A DNA stretch of 64,000 nucleotides from Streptomyces flaveus (lineage in GTDB: Bacteria; Actinomycetota; Actinomycetes; Streptomycetales; Streptomycetaceae). Every line of letters begins with the position of its first letter. The first letter of the stretch is position 1. Below, piece by piece: positions 26,501 through 33,488 of the stretch. The stretch covers positions 8,185 to 72,184 of the forward strand of contig NZ_BMPQ01000032.1 in assembly GCF_014647675.1 (NCBI RefSeq), read 5' to 3'. The position numbers and the translations under genes were made by a program. The notes under the pieces are model-generated. The model was not told the origin of the DNA. It did not search any database and saw nothing but the letters and a program-made list of their open reading frames with translations.

Positions 26501-26673
26501 ACAAGAGCCCCGCCGCCCAGGTCACCTTCACGCTTCCGCTCACTGGCGCGGTCGTCCCCACCGTCCTGCGCTGGCGGGTGCGCCCGCAAGCCGGAGCCGC
26601 CCCGGACGCCGACTGGCGGGACCACAACCTCAACGCCTCCTCGGTCATCGCGGTCGGGGAGACCACGGCCTAG
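23554..26673 (+). CDS. very large unrecognised protein (1039 residues) of subtilase module
   Basis: A 1039-residue protein from the ATG at 23554, preceded by GGAAGGCGGG; the upstream extension is shadow. No signal peptide, membrane segment or catalytic motif was recognised. The N-terminal 300 residues are helical, and the rest has many short beta-like stretches (WRIAVPQRAELAGIVVVP, FHWLGLPAGSAMVSLACHDG). The end (VTFTLPLTG, LRWRVRP, ADWRD) resembles in layout the late domain of the preceding 751-residue protein. The spacing of 15 bases to the subtilase gene implies one operon. Function unknown; a scaffold or multi-domain structural role would fit the length. Confidence 0.8.
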   Translation: MLTTGDRGAGHRGTHETRSVPLADGRGRARLVLPSQAGAPTRAVFDGVRLDPGRPVPAGLIVVLRRRPRPEETDIAGLVDRALLRLDVRADLRPEELSGLREALGEQVEALVPLDGRVELADHDAQGEPPLAEAGLDQRLAGNLEATLGAEATRLALRALAGGPTGLTLSAVVGYALGYETVKVQVAGSWADVHEELRALAGPDRRFGRDQLTRALAALYRRGGIELSGEAVEDDGLIRAAAELVAPMLVAIADRIPEEADTWRLSAGPPIGWPLDTASTVSIAQRAELRLDTALAETWQAHPEPPRTADVVSLVVEAPGGGFQVIAERSPGARRRQADPTRLERQVKAAGLSASPAVGLGVQQADPAVVREALRLGGRPLPIGLGRAVVRPLVQTEPGPVLDTPGNGSWPDQRDADVRWYVPELRVVGAESGPPRTDDLQLRFHQAGLGPSGRSALTGELVVPLALGEPAAVRDARAAAGGTTFRPVPLDGAEATVELPFTDTDTGQTGRRLLTGTVTRAADDQLVVRVTLADQWTRLAYATLARGEPITCRVAHLVVGWDAPDDRVEQPSTLVLRSAVKLDQAAPGARVTLRSDHGWRIAVPQRAELAGIVVVPSLKLVQLRPTPFRVRRTVPQVHAVDISMPCDRFPDRFVEELADGSTRSVGCTDAFGIGAVDQRLLAEVPELRRPGLRVFRQLAQPDRFVLVPDRYVLSRRPEQPHDPAVILHAALDPDPADVRIVFDAMLQPEVDEADLLRAGAGARRLCGGATPVLDWATSLVDGTPSFHWLGLPAGSAMVSLACHDGRIRVSADLRVPDWLVMRSLLERSGIQGALVVTLADRTSLRSDLVIDLRRIRGPWPDGPVDIAPTASGYRLRNRLAQPVLVHALHNETGEIAVPVQRVVDALGEALVSGSADAPWLVAASEPIGDAPATVEEARVVIEDVAAEILVILTTRLADGGRASIDVELTLPGTGETAAVTLTDKSPAAQVTFTLPLTGAVVPTVLRWRVRPQAGAAPDADWRDHNLNASSVIAVGETTA

Positions 26674-26688
26674 CAAGAAGGAGCAGCC

Positions 26689-29598
26689 ATGGCCGCCGAC
26701 ATGCCGTCCGGATACCGATCCGGCGACCGGTTCATCGAGTTGCGGGCCATCCCGGGGGTGGCAGCCGTGCGCTGGAATCCCGATCGTCGCAGGGAACAGC
26801 GGGTACGGCGGTCCGAGGCATTGATCGGCTCAAAACCCCTGGTGTCGTTCGACCACCTGGGAGTAGAGCTGATCACGGTCGTGCCGGACCGGTTCCAGGA
26901 ACTGGCCGTCGACGACGACGTGGAATTCGCCTCCCCGGTCTACCGGCTGCGCGAGGACCTCTCGCAGGTCGTCTTCCACACCCTCCGGGTCGCCGCCCAT
27001 TACGACCCCGACCCCGGGGCCGACGAGGTCGAGCGGCGAGCCAGGCGCCTGCGGGCCGGAGTCCTGGGCGTCGGCTCTCCCGGACCGGGCAGCTATCTGC
27101 TGGAGGCGGCCGCCACCGACGGGCCCTACGGAACCCTGTCCCTCGCTCTGCGCATGGTGGATGAGGAGGGTGCGGCCTGGGCCTCCCCCGATATCGTCCA
27201 CGAGGTCGGTCCGCGGGCGACGGCCCTGGCAGAGCGGGAGAGCCGCGAAGGTATGGCCGCCCATACTCTCGACCTATGGCACCTGGACCTGGCCAAGGTG
27301 CGAGACGCATGGCGCAACCACGGCTTCCAGGGGCACGGCGTAACCATCGCGGTGATCGACGACGGCGTGGACGTGGACCACATCGAGTTCAACAGCATCG
27401 GCAAGGTCGTCGGCCAGCGCGACTTCGAGGAGAACTCAACGGACGCACGGCCCAAGACACCCGAGGACACCCACGGCACCTCGTGCGCCGGCGTGGCCGT
27501 GGCTCGCGGCGCGCGGCTGTCAGGCTCGGCCCCCGCGGCCAGCCTGCTCGCGGTGCGCCTCAACTTCGCCATGAGCGCGATCGACGAGGCAATAATGTTC
27601 CTCTGGGCCGGCGGCCGGGCGGACGTGATCAGCTGCTCCTGGGGCCCTGACCAGCCGTACTTCCCGCCCGATGTGGTTGTGCAGGCGCTGCGCGAGGTGA
27701 GCACGGACAAGCGGGATAAAAAAGGCGTGCCGATCTTCTTCGCGGCAGGCAACGAGGCCGAGGACATGTCCACGGACGGGTATGCGGCCAGCCCATACAC
27801 GATCGCGGTGGCCGCATCGACGGACAGCGACACCATTGCTCCCTACAGCGACTTCGGCACCGAGGTGGATCTCTGCGCTCCGTCCAGCGGGGGCATCAAG
27901 GACATCACCACCACCGACCGCAGCGGCACGGCCGGGGAGGACCCCGGCGACTACCGGACCGACTTCGGCGGCACCTCGTCGGCGACACCGCTGGTCGCCG
28001 GGGCGGCCGCGCTCATCCTGGACGCCAATCCCGACCTGGCCGCGGCGGAGGTCCGAGACATCCTGCGTTCGACGGCGGAGAAGATCGGCGACCCATCCTT
28101 CTATGACGTGAACGGGCACAGCGTGGATTTCGGCTGCGGCCGACTGGATGCCGACGCCGCCGTGGCCGAGGCCCTGGGGCGTGTACGCGGTACGGGTACA
28201 GACAGCGGGAGGCGCTTGTCGATCAGTCCGGTCGGTGGTCAGGCAAGCGCGGCGGGTCCACCGCCGGTGTTCGACATCGACCTGGCCGGCAATGGTGTCT
28301 ACGCGGTCGAGGTGGCAACCGACCCTGCCCTGTTCGACGAGCCCGGCAATGGTGGCCGCCGGAACGCCGACAACTTCTTCAGCTCCTACCAGGCAGATGG
28401 CCTCCTCACCAGAACGCCGTACCGACTGCCGGAAGCCGTGTGGCGGCGGCTCAGCAAAGGGCAGCGGCTCCACTACCGGGCCATGTCCGGCCGCTCGGCG
28501 AACGATCTGTCCAACTTCCAGATCACCACCCCCGACGATTCCGCGGCCGGCGCCCCATTCATCACCGTGACGGGCGGCCCGAGCGGCCGTGGCGGCAACC
28601 CGGTTGTGCGCGAGGCGGTTTACCCGTCGGGCGCCCGATTCGCCGTGGTCGGCGAAGACACCGCCGGCGAGGATTACGCCGATCCGACCGGCGGTGGCGT
28701 GGTCCCGCTGATCGATACCACCGGGCGCCTGGACGAGAAGCTGTCGCCCAACTTCACCCTCGGAGAGTTCGTCGGCAACGCCGCCGACCAGTTCCGCTAC
28801 GCACGGGTATCCGTCGAACTCGTCAACACCCTCCAGGCAATGCGCGAGCGTGTCGGCGCGGCCGTCACGCTGGCCTCCTCCTACCGACCACCCACGTACA
28901 ACGCCTCGGTCGAGGGAGCCAACCGCAGCCAGCACATGGCCGGGCGGGCAGCGGACCTGAAGGTCAGCGGCCTGACTCCGCTACAAGCTGCGGAGCTGGC
29001 CCTGGAAGTGGCCGGCGGTGACATCGGCATCGGGCTCGGACCGACCACGGTCCACGTAGACCTGCGCGGCGAGCCGGCATCGTGGGTGTACGAGGGAGCG
29101 GTTATGGGCGAGGCCGAGTTCGACCAGTGGGTCGCTGCGCGCCGCAGGCGGGACGCCCGCCGCTCGCGCAGGGAGGTCACTGACCGGCGGGCGCCGTCGG
29201 TGCTCGCACCGACCCGAGCAGCCGCCGACACCCCACCGGCGTTCGTGATCCGGCCCGGTGCCAACCGCTGGGTTGCCATCGATGTGGTCACCGATCCGGT
29301 TCTGTTCGCGCCCACCAGGGATGGGCGCACGAGTGAGAACAGCTACGGGAGTTGGGAGGAGGGGCTGGTCGAGGCGGTCGGTCCCGAAGTCGTGATCCGG
29401 CTCCCCGAATACTGCTGGAGCTACCTGGCCAAGGCAGACAGGGTGTACTACCGGGCCCTGGCGGCCAGTGCCGATTCGAACGACTGGCCTGACATCGCCT
29501 ATTCGCTGCCCGACAGTGAGCGGGCCGATGCTCCCGTCATCGCAATCACCCCGGAGCGAGGGCCGCAACGGCGCCGACTGGTGGTGCCGTTGGAGTAA
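26689..29598 (+). CDS. subtilisin-like S8 protease fused to an M15-type peptidase domain
   Basis: A 969-residue two-protease protein. The N-terminal 190 residues form a propeptide-like region. The S8 domain (about 195-495) has the full triad: Asp224 in VIDDGV, His262 in DTHGTSCAG, Ser430 in GTSSATP, with oxyanion Asn355 in AAGNE. An M15-type D,D-peptidase domain (about 685-805) shows Arg733 in SYRPP, His749 in SQHM, Asp756 in AAD and His789 in VHVD, the zinc-site pattern of the family. Two similar 100-residue units flank it (about 527-626 and 849-954). No signal peptide is present, so it is cytoplasmic or exported by another route. GGAG precedes the ATG. Confidence 0.9.
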   Translation: MAADMPSGYRSGDRFIELRAIPGVAAVRWNPDRRREQRVRRSEALIGSKPLVSFDHLGVELITVVPDRFQELAVDDDVEFASPVYRLREDLSQVVFHTLRVAAHYDPDPGADEVERRARRLRAGVLGVGSPGPGSYLLEAAATDGPYGTLSLALRMVDEEGAAWASPDIVHEVGPRATALAERESREGMAAHTLDLWHLDLAKVRDAWRNHGFQGHGVTIAVIDDGVDVDHIEFNSIGKVVGQRDFEENSTDARPKTPEDTHGTSCAGVAVARGARLSGSAPAASLLAVRLNFAMSAIDEAIMFLWAGGRADVISCSWGPDQPYFPPDVVVQALREVSTDKRDKKGVPIFFAAGNEAEDMSTDGYAASPYTIAVAASTDSDTIAPYSDFGTEVDLCAPSSGGIKDITTTDRSGTAGEDPGDYRTDFGGTSSATPLVAGAAALILDANPDLAAAEVRDILRSTAEKIGDPSFYDVNGHSVDFGCGRLDADAAVAEALGRVRGTGTDSGRRLSISPVGGQASAAGPPPVFDIDLAGNGVYAVEVATDPALFDEPGNGGRRNADNFFSSYQADGLLTRTPYRLPEAVWRRLSKGQRLHYRAMSGRSANDLSNFQITTPDDSAAGAPFITVTGGPSGRGGNPVVREAVYPSGARFAVVGEDTAGEDYADPTGGGVVPLIDTTGRLDEKLSPNFTLGEFVGNAADQFRYARVSVELVNTLQAMRERVGAAVTLASSYRPPTYNASVEGANRSQHMAGRAADLKVSGLTPLQAAELALEVAGGDIGIGLGPTTVHVDLRGEPASWVYEGAVMGEAEFDQWVAARRRRDARRSRREVTDRRAPSVLAPTRAAADTPPAFVIRPGANRWVAIDVVTDPVLFAPTRDGRTSENSYGSWEEGLVEAVGPEVVIRLPEYCWSYLAKADRVYYRALAASADSNDWPDIAYSLPDSERADAPVIAITPERGPQRRRLVVPLE

Positions 29599-30262
29599 CC
29601 CCAGCCGCACCGAGCCCGGCAAACCGAGAGTCCGCGCACGACGCTCAAACGGCCCGTCAGCCGCGGCATCCTCGCCGGCCCCGACGTGCCTCTTCACCAT
29701 GCCGCGACCAGGTGGGAAGTCCCGGTTAGTCACGGCGCGGTGCTCGTGATGTGGGCAACGGTGCTTCTGAATTGGGAGTGCCGGACGGACGCGCCTTTGT
29801 GACGGCGGCCGTGGCAAAGATGGCCGTTGACAGCCTTTGGAAGGTAGAGAGTGTCGGCGCACGTGGTGGAGTTCCGCTTCAACGTTTAGTGCCTGCGTTA
29901 GTAGATCGTTTTCGATCTGGCAAACATGCAGGTCAAGGGGGGTCGGGCCGTTTGCGGTCCGGCCCCGCTGCGTTTCCCGTGCTGGATCGGTGCTGGATAT
30001 TTCTGATGGTGTGTCAGTTGAAGGGGTGCTGGATCGCGGTGCATCCCGAGCTCGGCGGGCGGCGGTTGAACCCGTGTCGTGACGTAACGCCAGAACGTCG
30101 AACCCCGGCCCGACGGGCCGGGTGGCGGTGTTCGCCGGGCGGGGCGGCCACGTGGCGCGCGGTGCAGCCAGCCTGGCGGCTGGCTGTCGGTGGGCGCGGG
30201 CGGGACCGGGATCGGGCGATGGCGAGGCTTGGCCGCAGGTTCGAGTCCTGAGCGAGGACACC

Positions 30263-30358
30263 CGGCGGGAACCACAGAACATGGCTGGTCGTGCCGATGG
30301 CGCTGATCTGCGGATTTCTGCCACCGTGACGGTGGAGGGGCGATCTCGGCTCGTTCCG
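30263..30358 (+). repeat. 96-bp diverged direct repeat, copy B
   Basis: Gap-free match to 13182-13277 in the same orientation, about 82% identical by hand count, with changes biased to every third position. In the plus frame it reads TRREPQNMAGR, then GADLRI and VEGRSRLVP, and ends in a stop at 30382. No recombinase is attached to this copy. Confidence 0.7.
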
Positions 30359-30780
30359 GTCACCCCGGGAGTGGGCCGGTGAGTGCTCCAAGCCTTTACG
30401 GGCGCTCTCGCGCAGATAGGAATCTCCGGCGGGGGACACGGAGCATGGGAACAGGCAAAACCGTTGGGGGCGCTGGTGATCCAGATGGTTGTACAGCTGA
30501 AGCGGTAGGGCTTCGGGCGTGATCGCAGATTCGAGCCCCTGACGGGGCATCGACAGCATCTGTACGGTCCGACGTCAGCCGTGAGCTGGTGCTTTCCGGG
30601 ACGGTGGTGGTGTCACGGCAGCGGCGCCGTTGTCGTCGGGGCGGTTCCCGGTGAGCGCCCGGGGCAGAGGAGCGCGCGGAGTCTCCGGATGCATTGTCGG
30701 AGGCCGTCGGCAGCGGTGTCCGGTTTGAGCTGTGGGTGAGGCGTGGCTGTGCGTTGGTGGTGGCCGGGTACGCCTCCTAC

Positions 30781-30811
30781 ATTCACCCATTCACCCATTC
30801 ACCCATTCACC
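30781..30811 (+). repeat. 8-bp tandem repeat, ATTCACCC x about 4
   Basis: Three full ATTCACCC units and one lacking the last base run without interruption. The repeat lies in the gene-poor stretch about 155 bases beyond the stop of the Trypco1-like gene. It is too short and spacer-free to be a CRISPR array. Confidence 0.85.
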
Positions 30812-30965
30812 GGAGGGCGTTTGCCCTTCAGGGCGGTGCAGACGCGGCGAGCGCCGCGCGCTGTGGCCTCTGTCGGTCGATGGGTTGAGCAGGATGACGA
30901 GGTCCTGGCTGGTGAAGTCCCGATGGTCGGCAGCCTGCATGGCCCAGCTGGCCGGGCCGCCCGTC

Positions 30966-31313
30966 TCAGGGCCCCGCCGCCCCCGCCCCTGGGGGCAGCG
31001 TGCCCCCATCCTTCCAACGGAGGGTGACGTCCAGGTGGGCGGTGGCGTTGGCGCTAGCCAGTACGGCGCCCAGTTTGGCGTCCAGGACGACTCCGAAGGT
31101 GACCTCGACCTCGTCGGGGCGTTGGGCCAGGGAACGGAAGCCGCCGATAACGTCGGAGGCGGCGGCGGTGACCGGTGCGAGCGCGTCGCGCAATGAGGTC
31201 GCCGCACTCTCCAGACGGGTGCCGAGGCCCACGGCCCCCGTACCCGCGCGGGTGGGCGGGGCGACGAGGACGACGGTGCCGTCGGAGAGGGTGAACTGGA
31301 CTGCGTCCGCCAT
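30966..31313 (-). CDS. Trypco1-type trypsin-co-occurring domain protein
   Basis: A 115-residue single-domain protein. The ATG at 31313 is preceded by an AAGGAG-like site. The opening VQFTLSDGTVVLVA and the closing EVEVTFGVVLDAKLG, then ANATAHLDVTLRW, match the small CU044_2847/Trypco1 family, found next to trypsin-like proteases in actinobacterial conflict and signalling loci. Its partner protease is the first gene of the same operon, five genes upstream. The domain probably binds or regulates the protease (family inference). It ends the operon; the short Pro/Gly-rich tail is unremarkable. Confidence 0.78.
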   Translation of the reverse strand: MADAVQFTLSDGTVVLVAPPTRAGTGAVGLGTRLESAATSLRDALAPVTAAASDVIGGFRSLAQRPDEVEVTFGVVLDAKLGAVLASANATAHLDVTLRWKDGGTLPPGAGAAGP

Positions 31314-31344
31314 GGGGACTCCTTGGGAAAAACGGGGGTTCGGG

Positions 31345-32586
31345 TCAGGTACGGGTGGCGCAGAGGTCGTCGGTGAGGGTGCGGGGGGGCGTGGTCCGGA
31401 CGTTGTCGAGGTCGCGCAGCAGTCGGGTCGGGTCCCTTTCCGTGCCCCTCGCGTAGTCCAGGACGGCTCGATAGAAGGCGGCCGACACATCGGGATCCAT
31501 CGCGTCGGCGGCGCTGAAGCAGAGGGTCGCGTCCGAGCGGAGCAAGCTCGCCAAGTCCCGCTGTGTGGTGCTGTTGTCGTAGCGCGTCACCGCCTCGTGG
31601 GCGGACAGCGCGTAGCTGGTGGGCGCGTTGACCCAGGCCCGCTGGCCCTCGGGGCTCGCGAGGTACGCGATCAGCTCGTCGGCGCTCGCGTTGTCCGGGT
31701 CGTCCTCCTTCGTGAACTTGCCGATGTAGTCCGCGGAGACCTGGAGCAGCTTGGGGGTCGGCGCCTCGAACCGGTACTTCCCGTCCTTCACATCGCGCTG
31801 CTCGAAGGCCGTCGCGGACAGGGCGCCGTGGCTCAGCGAACACGTGGCGGACGGCTTCGTCATTCCGGCGGTGGCCGCGCGGAACTCGCGTGTCGAGGCG
31901 CCGTCGAGACCTCTCTTCTCCACGAGGTCACGCCAGGTGGTCCAGGCCTGCACCATCGGCTTCGAATCCCAGTCCGCGCCGCCCGAGAGCCATTTCTTGT
32001 ACGTGGCCACGCCCTCTTGGGCCAGCAGGATGTCCGCGATCCAGTCGGCGCCGGGCCAGCCGGACACGGGCCCGGACTCCAGCCCCAGACACCAGCGCTC
32101 GGTGCGGTCGCGGAACGCGGGCCAGCTGCGGGGCAGTGGCCCGGTGACGTCGGGGCCGTGCCAGACGAGGCTCTTGACGTCGGCCTTGACGGGGACCGCG
32201 TAGACCTTCCCGCCCTCCATGCCCAGCCCGCGGAACGGCTGCACGAACGAGCTCGTGTCCATTTCTTCCAGGGAACTGAGCTTTTCCCCCGCGTACTTGT
32301 GTAGGGCGGCGATGCTCGGCAGCACCGCCAGATCGGGCGGAGCGTCCGCGACCACCGCGGCGTCGAGCTGCTGGGTCAGATCACGGGTGACCTGTACGTC
32401 GACCTCGATGCGCCCGTCGTGCTCGTCCTCGAAGGCCCGGACGACCGAGTCGAACGCGCGGAACTCGTCGTCGGACCAGGGAACCATGATCGTCACCCGC
32501 TGCTTCGACTCACCGCACCCGACCGCGCCCAGGAGCAGAGCGAGGGCCAGGAGGCAGCGGATGAGCGGGATCGTCGGCATTCTCAT
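31345..32586 (-). CDS. solute-binding lipoprotein (GlnH-like sensor role)
   Basis: A 413-residue extracellular solute-binding protein. The signal peptide ends in a lipobox LLGAVGC with the lipidated Cys at residue 24, so it is anchored outside the membrane. The body looks like the family 1 (sugar-type) periplasmic-binding fold: VTIMVPWSDDEFRAFDSVV, PPDLAVLPSIAALHKY, YAVPVKADVKSLVW. No ABC permease or ATPase gene is near. Its ATG overlaps the stop of a GlnX-like membrane gene. In mycobacteria the binding protein GlnH signals through GlnX to kinase PknG; a similar sensing role is likely here. The ligand is unknown. Confidence 0.85.
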   Translation of the reverse strand: MRMPTIPLIRCLLALALLLGAVGCGESKQRVTIMVPWSDDEFRAFDSVVRAFEDEHDGRIEVDVQVTRDLTQQLDAAVVADAPPDLAVLPSIAALHKYAGEKLSSLEEMDTSSFVQPFRGLGMEGGKVYAVPVKADVKSLVWHGPDVTGPLPRSWPAFRDRTERWCLGLESGPVSGWPGADWIADILLAQEGVATYKKWLSGGADWDSKPMVQAWTTWRDLVEKRGLDGASTREFRAATAGMTKPSATCSLSHGALSATAFEQRDVKDGKYRFEAPTPKLLQVSADYIGKFTKEDDPDNASADELIAYLASPEGQRAWVNAPTSYALSAHEAVTRYDNSTTQRDLASLLRSDATLCFSAADAMDPDVSAAFYRAVLDYARGTERDPTRLLRDLDNVRTTPPRTLTDDLCATRT

Positions 32587-33488
32587 GAGCGCGGGAACCT
32601 GTATTCGGCGAGCCGGGGGCGATAGGCGAGGTAGGCGAGCGCACCGGCCGCCGCCAGCAGGGGCAGCATGATCGCCATGGCCTCGTCCGGCGCCGGCGGA
32701 TCGGCCCTGCCGGACCGGTCGCGCGAGCACAGGAAGCCGGTGGCGATGCCGACCGCCGCGGTGGCCAGCCAGGCGAGGGCGAGGGCCGGGCTGGGGTACT
32801 GCCGGTAGTGCCGGGCGACGATACGGCAGGTCGTCCCGACGAGGGCCAGCATGACGACCGCCGGCCCGATGAGCAGGGGCCAGAAGAGGGCCGGGTTCAG
32901 CCAGCGTGACGCGCGCTGCTCGTCGACGGCCTCCTTCTGGAGGGCTTCCAGATCGACGAGGGACGCCCTCAGACCGCCCGTGAACGCCACGGCCTTGTCG
33001 TCACTGCCCTTCTGCCGTCCGCGCGTCAGCTCATCGCGCGCTGTGTCCATACTGGACCTGTCGCGCACCGCCGTGTTGGCCCGTTGCACACAGGTCGTCA
33101 ACTGACCCTGCACGAACTGGATGTGGTTCAGCCCCCGCTTTCCCGCGGCGTTGCCCTCGGTCGCCGAGGTGAGCAGGCTGCTCACCCGGGCGGTGGCGTT
33201 GGTGAATCCCGCACCGGTGCCGATCAGATGCGCCGCGTCCGTCTCGGAGACGTACTTGAGCGCCTTGTCCGCCTGGACGGCCTGGTCTTGCGCTTCAGCG
33301 ATGTCCTGTAGGGCCCGGTCCGTGCTCTCGCCCGCGGTCACCTGGTCTCCGGCCTGCGTCGACACCATCACGTACAGCAGCGCCGTCATGGCCACCATCG
33401 CCAGCACGCCCGCCCTGAGCCACCGCAACACCACGACCGGATGAGCCGCCCGGAGCCGTGCCCGGGAGAGCCCGCGCGCCCCGCTCAC
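32583..33488 (-). CDS. GlnX-like four-helix transmembrane signalling protein
   Basis: A 301-residue membrane protein from a GTG at 33488 that overlaps the stop of the VWA gene (GTGA). TM1 lies at about residues 20-45 (LAMVAMTALLYVMVS). A helical extracytoplasmic domain of about 140 residues follows (ALQDIAEAQDQAVQADKALK), then TM2, TM3 and TM4 in the C-terminal 110 residues. This topology matches GlnX, the membrane link between GlnH and PknG in mycobacteria. Its neighbours are a binding lipoprotein and a PknG-like kinase, so a signal-relay role is likely. I infer this from context and topology, not clear sequence identity. Confidence 0.75.
   Translation of the reverse strand: MSGARGLSRARLRAAHPVVVLRWLRAGVLAMVAMTALLYVMVSTQAGDQVTAGESTDRALQDIAEAQDQAVQADKALKYVSETDAAHLIGTGAGFTNATARVSSLLTSATEGNAAGKRGLNHIQFVQGQLTTCVQRANTAVRDRSSMDTARDELTRGRQKGSDDKAVAFTGGLRASLVDLEALQKEAVDEQRASRWLNPALFWPLLIGPAVVMLALVGTTCRIVARHYRQYPSPALALAWLATAAVGIATGFLCSRDRSGRADPPAPDEAMAIMLPLLAAAGALAYLAYRPRLAEYRFPRS

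Larger units (their letters stand above)
29599..30965 (+). other. 1.4-kb region without a supportable gene
   Basis: No frame here has a recognisable domain or good start. Contents are a perfect 6-bp hairpin AGATCG-TTTT-CGATCT at 29903-29918, copy B of a 96-bp repeat, two tRNA T-arm-like strings (GCAGGTTCGAGTCC near 30235 and GCAGATTCGAGCCC near 30520) without a complete cloverleaf, and an 8-bp tandem repeat at 30781. The mixture suggests old integration-site debris. Confidence 0.5.

Noticed and set aside
13182..30358. Complete integrated element bounded by att sites
   Set aside because: The direct repeats are diverged and not at tRNA genes, and no excisionase or transfer genes are present, so I report only the repeats.
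28981..30363. 460-residue minus-strand open frame
   Set aside because: Most of it is antisense to the subtilase gene. Only the part over the 96-bp repeat shows conservation, which is reported separately.
30014..30559. Minus-strand frame containing strings such as AQDSNLRPS
   Set aside because: Such strings arise opposite tRNA-like T-arm sequence (GGTTCGAGTCC) and are common false genes.
30781..30811. Possible CRISPR array
   Set aside because: The units are 8 bp with no spacers, and no cas genes are present. The 7-bp repeat at 45514 was rejected for the same reason.
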